Below, piece after piece: positions 26,101 through 37,349 of a stretch of 64,000 bases of DNA. The position numbers and the translations under genes are program-made. Numbering within the stretch: position 1 is the stretch's first letter; each line of letters begins with the position of its first letter. The notes under the pieces were generated by a model, which did no database searches, was not told where the DNA came from, and saw only the letters and a program-made list of their open reading frames with translations. The stretch comes from Syngnathus acus. Lineage: Eukaryota > Chordata > Actinopteri > Syngnathiformes > Syngnathidae. The stretch spans positions 8,240,501-8,304,500 of the forward strand of contig NC_051094.1 of NCBI RefSeq assembly GCF_901709675.1. The letters run 5' to 3'.

Positions 26101-29100
26101 GTATTTTTACCTTTTTAATTAAAAATTAATTTTAAGCCCAATTTTAATTCTGAGAGCAGTTTAAAAAATGGATGATTACTATTGTAAATGTTATCATAAA
26201 ATATTTTATTGTCATTTGTATTTTTGCCTTTTTTCTTAGAATTACTAATTTAGCTGATTATTGTATTTGAAAACCAGGACGGAATGTGGTGAAAATATAG
26301 AGGTGAATATGAAATAGTTAAAAGGTATTAATGCTAATAAAAAAAAATTCCTTAGCATTGTCGTTAATTTATTTTCATCGATAAACAAGTGCATACAATG
26401 ATCACTCCGGAATTCTTTTTTTTTTTTTTTTTAAACAAATTTGTGAAAACACAATAATGTGTAAATGGGTAACATCCCCACTACGACACACAAGCACACA
26501 TACACACCACCCACACACCCTATGAATAACATCGAAATTATGTTATTGTCAACATTTGGACTGATCCACCCACCACTGATCTGATAGCTGCACATAAACA
26601 AACATCCTACATGTATTACTATATAATGTTGCATGGTAGCAGCTAATGAGCATTTCCTACAGTCTGCCAACAAAAAGAAGCACAAGCAGTAGAGGGGTGA
26701 ACAGTCCGGGCCAACCTCCAAAAGCGACTACTTTGAACTGTACTGTTGACCAAAGCAATATCATATGTATGTTGTTGTTTTTCTTACCCACAGGGCCAAT
26801 TTGATGGACAGGCAAATTTTGTAAGTATTCGTTACTTTGGTGTAAGTGGCACATATTTCAGTGCATAGGAAGGGTAACTCCATTTTGATCATTTCACAGG
26901 ATAGTCATTTAAAGTTTTATAGCTGCAATAAAATCTTGGTTAAAAGTGCCCAAAATGGAGTTTCACGCACTCTAGTTGTCAATCGCGCATCTTGTTTGAC
27001 ACTTCCTTTTGTACACCTTGCAGGATGTGGATATAGGTAACCTAAAGGTGAACACCAAGTACCGAGTGAGCGTCGGTGCCTACGGTTGGGCTGGCGAGGG
27101 TCGACCCAGTATGCCCCGAGACGTCGGCACGGCCTCGCATGGTGAAAAGAAACCAACAAAATAGAAACAAGATGGCAGCGTTTTTTTCCTCTGACGCTCT
27201 AATGATTTACTGAATCTATCATCTACCATCAGATACGTGCATGCCACCTTCTCCCCCGACCGAGCCCATCGTCGTGGCGATATCTGACACGGAGTTGGCG
27301 TTGTCGTGGCAGCAAGGGGAGAGCGAGGGCAGCGCGCCCATCCACCACTTCCTGGTTGCTTACATCAGGTGAGCCATCTCTGATCTTTTACAATCAACGT
27401 TATTTTAAACACGGTATCATAAAACGCTTTCGCACATCTGGATTCGCATTACAGAGGATAGATGTTGTTGACTGCTTTTTAAAATGGTGACAGCGGCATC
27501 TGTGTTACTGCATTCCGTCCATCTGTTCTGTGCAATTTCTCCTCCTTCAAATACAAATTGATGTTTCTTACAGTAGCGTTCTAAGTACAGTCAGATTTTT
27601 TGCACAATACTCCATATTTGGAGTTACGTGCATAGCTTTTGCTGTGACAGTGAGACAAAGCTCATTCATTGTGTGACAGAGAAGCTTTTTAGAGCATGAA
27701 ACAAAGAAACCTCTTATGTCGAGACAAGTTACATTCAGACGTCATTTCCCACCCAAATCCCTTGATGGTTGACAACGATGGCAAAAAGGCAGCTTGTGTT
27801 TGAAGCACACCTCTCTTACCACCCCGCTGTGATTCCATCGCGCCAAGATGTGGCGTTGGATATAAAAAGCATAAAGGCAGCTGTTGCTCTTTACGTGACA
27901 AAGACAGACACAGAGAGACAACTGATGTGAATCACTGTTGTTTCTTCACAAACGAGACACAAACTCAAGAACTGACTGACTGCAAGCCGAAGACATCCAC
28001 ATCATTGCAGAGGTTTGGACCTGACAGGCTGACAGGAATAAAATAGCAGAATTCAAAACATGTGCCTAACACACCAAAAATATCCATCGTTCCGTGAGCC
28101 CCTATTTATCAGAGCTCCAAACCCACCTGCAATATCTGTGATTTAGACATGACATATATAGTTTTACTGCTCCCAGAAAATGGGAGTTTATCATATAAGA
28201 TCACTTTGAGTAAATGAGAGGAAGGCATCTATCCCGTTGTGCCTCGAATATGAGAGAGATCTGGGTTCGCCGCATTTCCGGCCTCCACGTGGATGCCGTA
28301 CTGTCGCAGCATCTCCTGAAGTCCGCAACTCAACAAGCAGACACAAAAACTTAGAAAAAGACGGATTGAGAGGACTTAACTTTTTGAAACATATTTGGTT
28401 GACTTTGTCATCTTGTTTTATGCAGGCCGGAAATGGACACGGAGTGGACATACATCCGCGAGCCCATCGAGAGCAACTCCATGGTTCTGAAGGGCCTCAT
28501 ACCCGAGACCGAATACCAGTTTGTCATCCGAGCCGTCAACGTGCACGGGGCGAGCCCGCCAAGCCACGTCAACAATCCGGTGCGCACCCTGGGTAAGATA
28601 CCGCTTCATCCACCCTCTTCACCCCACCTCTCGACCGTACTTAATTACCTAGATGAGGTAGACACTTACAATTTGATGAAAATGACCGTGACTAAAGCAT
28701 TGACCTGTCGTCATATCAGGAACACGAAGAGTATGTTGGTATCTGTTATTTTAAAATGAATCAAAGGTGCAAATGTATTCAAATATATTTTTAAACAAAC
28801 ATAATGCAAATAAATCAATTTTTTAAAATTACGCCATGTTACCACTTGTAATAGAATATCGCCAATAACAGAAAAGTTCCTGAAAAGAAACCCCAAAAAT
28901 GCCAGTTAGGGAAGGACGGCCAGACAAACAGCCAAAAGCTGCGCGGTGGACGAGCGTGGTCTCTCAGCAGGGGACCAAAGCGGGTTACGTTCAAGTCTCA
29001 TCAACTGGGATTAAGGACGGCATGCCAGACCCTCTTCTCTGCCTGTCACACGCACTCACACATGCACAATGAGTTGCATCTTGAATGGACAACAAGGGTG

Positions 29101-32100
29101 GGCCTGACGCACTGACATACTTTTCTTTGGGCTCCCCTTCACACAACCCCGCGACTGTGACGTGTGTGTGTGTGCGCGCGTGTGTGTGTGTTGGAATTAC
29201 ACAACAGCAGATTAGTTTTCTGGGGACCCCTCCCCGTGTTCCAGTGCTCAGTATGCAGGATTTAACGTTACTTGGCTGTGCTAATTAGCATTTTTGAAGA
29301 AGCAATCTGTGCTGATTCAAACAACTTGTAGCATGTTTACTTCTGATTCGAAGCATTTTCTCTGCCTCTTCTATGCTTTGACATGGCGGACTCTTGCATG
29401 ATCACAATTGAACACTGTTGCATGTAATTATTAACTGTTTGATTACAATAGTAGAGCACAAAGAGACATGAATAGGGGGTTGTTAAATGAGGTATGATGA
29501 AGCTTTCTCATGTTGCGTTAATGCAGCATACATGGAGCGTTTCCACCAGGTGGATGCATTTTGTTCTCAGCAAGCACTTCAGAAGCTCATTCTCTCAACA
29601 TTATCCCCATCAGCATACTCACAATGTCTTTGATTGCATTGTTTGTTCGCATAATCTTTTCATGTATCTGGGAAAAAATATAACGACCAACATTAAAATC
29701 ATCCATCCATCCATCTTCTGTACCGCTTAGTCCCCACGGGGGTCGCGGGCGTGCTGGAGCCTATCCCAGCGTCATCGGGCAGTAGGCGGGGGACACCCTG
29801 AACAGTATGTGATGTGTCGGTAAATTTTTGGTCTAGAATCTGCCAATCATGGCACACCTTTGCTATATTGTGAGTGTATCACTGGGGAAAACATTGGAAC
29901 ATCATTGGGACACTGCTGATGCAATACAGTCACTAATTATGCATTAGTAGTTTGGTACATCAATGCATCCATCACATTGGGTATGTCACCGGTGCTTCCC
30001 CAGTAAGTACATCAACCTCCTGACTCTCCTGACAGGAGCCTCAGACGTGGGCAGCGGTGATTACGGACGTTACTTCACGGATACGCAGATCAAGGACGAT
30101 GACGGTTTTGACATGGACGACTCAGACTATGATATATTTATTGAGGAAGTAAGTCACCGTTATTTTTTTATAAGAAAAACTTTTTGTGTTGATTTTATTG
30201 ATCTTGTTAAACTTGCACATGGTTCTCAGCTGAAGCCGTTCCCCGGTATCGGCCAAGACAGCGGCAAGTCGCAGCTTCGCTCTCGTTCTGGTCCGTCGGG
30301 TCAGAACATTGTGTACCGCATGAACACCGTGGCGTCCCCCAATTCCACAACGTTACCTTCAGCTTCTCCCTCCACCACCACTTCCACCACTACGTCAGCC
30401 ATCTTCCCGGATTTCTCAGATCTGATTTTTCCTACCAGCACAGAGCGCGAGGTCATAACCACTACCACCACCACTTCAAGGTACCTGCATAAAAAGTTGA
30501 ATTTAACAACATCAAGGATTTAAACGTCAAAGTGTCCTTCACTGATCCTTTCCAGCACGGCTACGGCTGCACCCACCGCCGCTGTCACCATGTCCCAGTG
30601 GAAGGGCGGCGTCCCTCGAGTGTACCAACTGACTTGTGATGACACCGTGTGCCCCCCTGACAGCTTTTGCCTTGCAGACTTGGAAAGGGGAGGCTCGAGA
30701 TGCCACTGCAACCTCGGACGTGCCGGTGACACTTGTGCTCAAGGTAAAAAAAAGTCATGAATAATAGTAAATAAGGTCAACATTTTTTTAAACAACATTC
30801 CAAATGGAAAAAAACCCTGATGAATTACTGCAAAATTTTAAAAAAAATCTCTATGTGAATTATACTGCCACCCGGTGGTTAATACGCACACACAACAATA
30901 GGCAGCAAAATGCCCATTGATCTATGATGCACAAACTGTTTACTTTCTATTTCATTATGTTGTGATATATTTAAAAAAATAATATTAAACCAGAACGAGT
31001 TTAAATTAAAAGTTAAAAATACAAAATGAAAAATTTAAACTCAACGCAAATCCTCAATTACTGCTGTAATGCCCGTAACATCGATGCCAGGTTGTGTAAT
31101 AGTTGTAATTTATTTGGACAATCTGATTCTGCATAATTCATTCAGTGCACATGGCCACTTCAAGCGACACAAATGCGAAATTTAATGATGTTCAATCAAA
31201 ACTTAATGAACAACATAATAGCACTGCGTGCTCTTTGTCTTCAGTCGAGGGAACTTAAATAGTATTTTGTTGTGTTGTTCCCCTTCAGAGGTGTCCGTCA
31301 AGTTTCCCAGGTTCTATGGCTACTCTCACATGACCTTTGAACCCCTGAAGAACTCCTACCAGACCTTTCAGATCTCGGTGGAGTTCAAGGTGAAGCTGAA
31401 ACCATTCAGGATCAAAATCATTTCTTCTTATCCCCATGCTAGCATGATCATAACTGCGTTCATACGAATTGTGTTTGTGTGCGGTACAGGCGGATGCCGA
31501 GGATGGCTTACTGTTGTACTGTGGTGAGAACGAACACGGCCGTGGCGACTTCGCCTCTTTGGCCCTGCTGCAAGGCAAGCTACATTACAGGTACGACGCA
31601 TCAAGTGTGGTCGCTTGCAGCGGTGGACCAGCCAGGATGATTTTAGTGTTCTAGCAACAAGCGACTTTGAATGTGGCTGTGTGCGTTCAAAACCAATTTG
31701 TTCAAAACACCGCTGGCAGAATTCTAACAAAAACAAACCAGCACATCACTCCAATACAGAATTCATTTGAAGATTTGACAAAAGCAACCATTTTGTAATT
31801 GCAGGTTTAACTGCGGAACAGGCGCCGCTCAGATCGTAAGTGAGAGCCGCGTGGTCATCGGTCAGTGGCATACGGTCACCATCTTCAGGGATGGCACAAG
31901 TGGCTGGTTGCGGCTGGACAATGACACGCCCATATCTGGTCGATCACCGGTAACAATACCAAGTTTGATCATGTTCAAAGACTGCTAGTGTACCTAATGA
32001 AGTAACCGATGGCCGCTTGGCAATTTTACACTAAAAAAGTGCCTCTCGAGGTCCCTAACCCTAATGTTGTGTCATCTACTTCAGATGAATAAATTCCCTC

Positions 32101-35100
32101 AAATAGAATAGCTGTCTCCATTTTCCCCATAAGATTAAAAGAGTGGAAGTAAATGACAATAAAGAGTTAACTGCCCAGCCCATTTGAACTATGTTGCAAC
32201 TCAAAACAGCAGCACCTAAACAAATGGAACTTTGGGCATTATGCCCTGTGGAAAAGAAGTGATTACAAAGCATGTTTTGCCATTCAGGGCCAGTACAGCA
32301 AGATCACGTTCCGCTCACCGCTCTATGTCGGCGGAGCTCCGAGCGCTTACGGGCTGGCGAGAGCGACGGGCGCCACTGGAGGCTTTATGGGCTGCATCCA
32401 AAGCTTGAGCCTCAACGGCATGGCTACCGACGTCAGACCGTGGCCGCTGGGCAGAGCGCTGAGCGGCGCTGACGTAGGTGGGCGGAGCGCGTAGTGGTAT
32501 GCAAAGCGGACGCAAGCGACTCTGTGTTCGAAGTCTTCCGACAATGCCGCCGTTGTGCGTGTGCTTGCAGGCGAGTGCAGCGAGAGCGTGTGCGACGTGG
32601 TGAGCTGCGGAAACGGCGGCAAGTGCCTTGCCAACCGTGCCGACGACTTCATCTGCCTCTGTCCGCTCGGCTTCAGGGGAGAGCTGTGCCAAGATAGTGA
32701 GACCCCTTTTTTGTCTGTTGTCACACACAGTCACTTAAATATTGTCACATGAAATGAAGTGGAGTGGACAAACCCTAAAGAGACACTTCGGAAAAATAGT
32801 TAACAATGCAGAGAGAGACGGAAAAAAAACGACAAAGTTATCCTTTGTTTTTAGGTTAGCTATATTTCTTTTTAATTTATTTTTCTTGTTTTTAGTTATA
32901 ACAATATTAGACACATTATACTTTTTATAGTCGCGGTGGAGAGTTGGGGGGCGCAAAGTACTGTATTTTGCTTTTGTGATGTAACAAAATAACTGAACTG
33001 TGTAAGATTTCATTTAAATATTTAACAAACATTTTATTTTGTTTGATTGACTTAGTTTAGTCTTTGGTTTTTTTTTGTCATATGCATTAAAAAACATTTC
33101 AAAACAACGCTCCCACAAAACTTTATTCCCCAGGCTTCTCTCTGTCCTCACCGCTCTTCAACGAGACAATGTTGTCTTACGCCATGGTGCCATGGCCTCA
33201 GCCCTCCCAGAGCTATTTGTCCTTCATGGAGTTCGAGATGACATTCCGACCGTCAGCGCCCGATGGCACCCTGCTCTACAGCGACGATGACAGCAGTGGT
33301 GACTTCTTGGCAATCAACCTGCTGGATGGATACGTGGAGTTCAGATTCGACTGTGGTTCGGGAGGGGCTGTTTTAAGGTACCCATAGATCCTGTTCTCTG
33401 TTGTCCTCTATATCCGAAGTCTTGACGTCAAAGAAGCATCAGCGTAAGATATTTGTCATTCCATACACTGCTACCTAGTGGTCAATTTTTCATGTCCACT
33501 GGTCAATACAGTGGAGAGCTACTCAAAAGCTGTTTTCTTCATATGTACTGGTCTTAATGTCCGTTTTAAAAATCAGTCACTATAATTCAATGGACAGCTA
33601 TTTAACTGATGTTTTAATTCCATGATCTATATGAATGAGTCTTGGTGTCCAAGCTGGGTATCAGTCACTACAGTGTGTCATTTCATATACTGCCACCCAG
33701 TGGTCAATCCTGTCTTTCATCGTGCCAACTACACACACAAGTGTACACTGGAGTGACTGATGCTATTTTTCAATTCATTGACATTTCGCTGCTTTCATGG
33801 TGATGCTTCAGGAGTGAGGAGCAGATTGATATGGACGCGTGGCATGAGCTGAGGGTGTCCCGCACGGCGAAAAGTGGAATCCTGCAAGTGGACAGTCAGA
33901 AGGCAGTGGAAGGCTTTGCTGAGGTGCTTGCAATTTTGACCACAAGGGAGCAGAGAAGCTCTACTGTGTGATTCCTGCAACGCTGAGCACTAAACTTGGG
34001 TGCTTTGGTTGTGTATGCAGGGAGCTTTCACGCAAATCAACTGCAGCTCTGGACTTTACATCGGTGGGGTAGCACTGTATGAGAAAACCAAGAAAACGGC
34101 GGGCGTCAGGAAGGCCTTCACTGGAATGATTCAAAAGGTATCATACTAAATTCCCAGTGTATAAACCCCACATATATTGCGGATACTGCTTGACCTACAA
34201 AACTAATGAAATACTCCTTAGCCATAGATTGTGTTGCATGACATTTTTAACATTTCTAACAATGCCATGAAAGCGTAAAAAGAAGTTAACCACTACAAAT
34301 AAGTTCATAAAACACTGTGGTGCAACTTTTAAGGCAGTCCTCTTGTTGCTCCTTTTTAATATTTTTAATAATGAAAATTAAGCTATAATAAAATACTAAA
34401 AAGAACACTCTCAATGTTAGGACAATAAACATGCCATCTTATCGTAACGGGCAAAAACAGTTTGCATTCAATGTTATTTTTAATTTTAAAAATGTCATAA
34501 GCATGTGAAATAGCCATTGAAAGTATTAAAGTAAAAAGTAAAAGTTAAAGTCATGGAAAGTCACTGGAAAGTAATGAAACGCTCGTCTTGAATTGGCCGT
34601 ATTGCAATTCATTTTTAAATCAAACAAATTAATCAAGTAATTCGGAATGACATAACTCAACTTGAACTTTAATGGCAACCGTTTGTGTCGACCTAGTTGG
34701 TTCTGAACGATCGGACCATTGACATGACGAGCGGCTCAGCGAGTGGCGTCAATGTGGCCAACTCGGAGCACCCGTGTGTTCAAAACCCTTGCGCCAACGG
34801 CGGCACCTGCAGGCCTAAGTGGGACGCCTACGAGTGTGATTGCCCCCTCGGATACGACGGCAGACATTGCCAGAAAGGTTCGTTTGCCACCCGCTTTCTT
34901 TTCCCTCTGTCATTAAATGACAAGGAGGAATCAAATTGGCTTTCTTTTGGTCTTTTTCCAAATGGAAAGTTTAAATCAAATGTTCATAATAGTGATGTTT
35001 TCCCCAGTTCTTCCATATTTTTTTTTTAAATTCAATTTGTATTTAATTTCATTTTTGAGATATTTTCCCATTTCCACATCCGCTCTCTGATGGGCTTTAT

Positions 35101-37349
35101 CTGTCCAAGACGGGGTGGGGGTCCTGTCCTCTGACGCACCCCTTCCCTCCCTGCCCACTTTGCAACCTCATGAATGCATCACTGGTCTCACTGGCCTTGA
35201 ACATCCTCCTCCTGTTCCGGATTAAATGTTTTTTCCCCACTATTATAGTAAAGTCAATATGACATCATGCAGTGCCATATATTAATCCTTTAAACCTTAA
35301 TATGCCTTCTATCTTTTTTAATGCAGAGTGTGGAAACTACTGCTTGAACAGTAAGTCATGCTGCATGTCATGCTGCATCTGTCATGCTCCTCTTCTTGAA
35401 TAAGCATGTCTAATTTCCTTCAACACGTAACATGGTGTCTCATGTTTGTGTGCTCACGGTCATGGCAAGTAAGCATTTGATTTCCTTCCTTGTCCATCCC
35501 AGCTGTGACGGAAGCCATTGAGATCCCCCAGTTCATGGGTCGCAGTTACCTCACCTATGACAACAGGGACATTGTCAAAAGGTCAGAATAAAATAAACTC
35601 ATTTAATTTGAGTGTTTGTTTGTTTTTCAGTTTATTTCATTCATTTAATTCTTGGCACATTTTCATTTTATTTTCCTTTTTTTGAAAGACCTCACTTTAT
35701 ATCAGTTAAATGTTTTATTTGATAATGTCATTTGATTTTTTATTTCAAAACTCATTTTTTCCAATTTATTTTTTTACCTCTATATAATTCATCAGATCTT
35801 TGTTTTTTAAATTTAGAATCACTTTTAATTTTATATTATATGTTTTATTTTTGGTTTTATTTGTTTTTATCTTTTCCATTTCATTTTCAACTTTCAATTA
35901 CATTTTTGTTTTTATTTCATTAGATCTTACTTACAATTTTCCACATTTATTTCATTGTTTTGTAAAAATACCAAAATCATAAGTGTACCCAATGTTGTGT
36001 CCAAGTGAATAAGTGTTGCTTGTGTCGAAGGGTGTCAGGTTTGAGGAACAACGTGTTCATGCGCTTCAAGAGCAGCGCCAGTGACGGCCTGCTGCTGTGG
36101 AGAGGAGACACCCCCATGAGAGCCAATAGTGACTTCCTGTCTGTCGGCCTGCGGGATGGCGCACTCATCTTCAGGTAATGGGACCCCCACCAGTCTTACA
36201 CCTTTCCTACACGGCGTGCCTGTCAACATGTTATTATTGTGTGGTGTAGTTACAACCTGGGCAGTGGTGCGGCGAGCATCGCGGTCAACGGAACCTTCAC
36301 TGATGGGAAATGGCACAGACTCAAAGCTGTCAGGTGAAATATCAACACGAAGGAAGACAAGTGAAGAACTGTAACAAGTCAGAGTTTTCAATTTTACAAC
36401 ACGACTCTCTTTGGATTTAGAATTTATTCTCGTAGAATTACAATGATGGTAAAATTGTTAACTCTGATCACCATAATAATAATAATAATTATTATTATAT
36501 TACAATTTATAATAATCTTAATAGAAATATTTTTTCTCTCAGTATTAATATGTAACTTGAACATTATAGTTTATTATTTTTAGTTTAATGATGAATGAGT
36601 ATTCTGTTACGTTTTAATTTTTTTTCCACATTACTATTTAATCTTAAAATTACAAGTACCATAAGCATTTAAACAAAGTATTGTCATACAAACTAAGGCT
36701 TTTTTTCTTTTTATCGTCATACAAATTTTTACTTTATATGCCATAAGTTTTACTTTCAGTATACCAATTTATTCTCATATATATTGCAACGACCTTCTAG
36801 CCAATTATAGCTTTGTGCTTGTAAAATCATAACTTGGTTCTAGTACAAATTTTGATGCAACATATTAAAATATAAAATAATTTAACTTGATTTTCATAAG
36901 ATTATGACTCAGAGGCTCTCCATTTTTTTTTTTTTTTTTTTTTATTCGTTATTCGTATTGAATTCTCATAAAATGCTGACTTAATTGATCGGCTGTTTTG
37001 TTTGTGCAGGGATGGTCAGTCCGGTAAGCTGACCGTGGATGATTATGGTGCCAAAACAGGCCGGTCGCCAGGCAAGATGAGACAACTCAACATAAACGGC
37101 CCCTTATATGTCGGTCAGTTGCTGCTCATTGCCATCCTTAGGTGAATGATCAGAATAACGTCGTTTGTGTGCGCTTGTGGGCCCGTTTGTGTTTTAGGAG
37201 GCATAAAGGAGATTGCCCTACACACCAACCGGCAGTACGTAGGCGGCTTGCTAGGCTGTGTGTCGCACTTCACGCTGTCCACCGATTACCACGTGGCGCT
37301 GGTGGAAGACGCCACTGACGGCAAGAACATCAATACGTGCTCTACTTAG
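20194..37349 (+). CDS. egflam: Pikachurin (EGF-like, fibronectin type III and laminin G domains)
   Basis: Pikachurin is a secreted ligand of dystroglycan at the photoreceptor ribbon synapse. Twenty-four exons join in phase to 1064 residues: 20194-20314, 23133-23242, 25834-25920, 27024-27141, 27233-27368, 28426-28592, 30036-30148, 30230-30480, 30556-30743, 31289-31389, 31490-31590, 31805-31949, 32288-32477, 32571-32696, 33134-33377, 33812-33923, 34021-34137, 34697-34877, 35327-35350, 35503-35581, 36031-36174, 36250-36333, 37010-37113, 37198-37349. Order: signal peptide, two FN3 domains (about 45-246), acidic then Thr-rich linker (to 367), EGF (to 430), LamG1 (to 609), EGF (to 651), LamG2 (to 809), EGF (to 869), LamG3. 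Highly conserved stretches include [12 protein letters not shown] and [10 protein letters not shown]. Exon 35327-35350 and a candidate exon at 26794-26820 look like cassettes. ATTAAA at 38787-38792 may be the poly(A) signal. Confidence 0.97.
21178..21402 (+). mobile_element. Palindromic (fold-back) non-autonomous DNA element in egflam intron 1
   Basis: The left arm (about 21191-21225, with GGCCGCTGTGCTGCATGTTT) is an imperfect reverse complement of the right arm (about 21345-21385, with AAAAACATGTAGGACAGTGC then TCCTCGAGGCCC). The right end CTGGACACTCCTG resembles termini of hAT-like fish elements, and about 120 bases separate the arms. There is no coding capacity. Confidence 0.6.
22288..22545 (+). 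repeat. Composite GGAT/GGAC/GGAG tetranucleotide array
   Basis: About 250 bases in egflam intron 1. A (GGAT)n tract gives way to (GGAC)n near 22343-22375, mixed units follow, then a second (GGAT)n, then a homogeneous (GGAG)n at about 22475-22540. Long ORFs here on both strands (repeats of MDGW or PSIH) are artefacts. Confidence 0.95.
23710..24101 (-). mobile_element. Near-complete teleost non-LTR-like retroposon with target-site duplication
   Basis: The insert is about 367 bases and is flanked by identical CATATTTCACTAT at 23710-23722 and 24089-24101, the hallmark of retroposition. In minus orientation it ends in a short (GGAT)n tail. It contains the common fish motif CGGGTGTGCTGGAGCCTATC (plus strand). 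It lies in egflam intron 2 and has no ORF of interest. Confidence 0.8.
26794..26820 (+). CDS. egflam: Candidate 27-nt micro-exon of egflam
   Basis: A strong pyrimidine-rich acceptor (TGTTTTTCTTACCCACAG) and a consensus GTAAGT donor bound 27 bases coding for GQFDGQANF. Exon 3 ends and exon 4 starts in phase 0, so inclusion adds nine residues to a late loop of the first FN3 domain without changing the frame. The family can do without it, since human sequence joins directly here. It is therefore probably a cassette or a chance pseudo-exon, and is not included in the 1064-residue count. Confidence 0.45.
29701..29803 (-). mobile_element. 5'-truncated copy of the GGAT-tailed retroposon
   Basis: The segment matches the tail-proximal 100 bases of the element at 23722-24089 with few differences, then stops abruptly. 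On the minus strand it keeps the 3' (GGAT)n end and lacks the 5' part, the usual pattern for 5'-truncated non-LTR insertions. It lies in egflam intron 6. Confidence 0.75.
33454..33770 (+). repeat. Degenerate roughly 220-bp duplication in an egflam intron
   Basis: TGTCATTCCATACACTGCTA followed by CCTAGTGGTCAAT (33454-33486) recurs as a close variant at 33676-33708. ATCAGTCACTA also appears twice, near 33572 and 33659. A shorter relative (ACTGCCACCCGGTGGTTAAT) sits near 30872 in another egflam intron. Confidence 0.55.
35327..35350 (+). CDS. egflam: 24-nt cassette-type micro-exon of egflam
   Basis: The acceptor TTTTTTAATGCAG and donor GTAAGT bound 24 bases. Included, they give [17 protein letters not shown]; skipped, QKAVTEAIE, which matches one known form of mammalian pikachurin. 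Both keep the frame (phase 1 on each side). The insert adds a cysteine pair just between the third EGF and third LamG domains. Confidence 0.85.
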
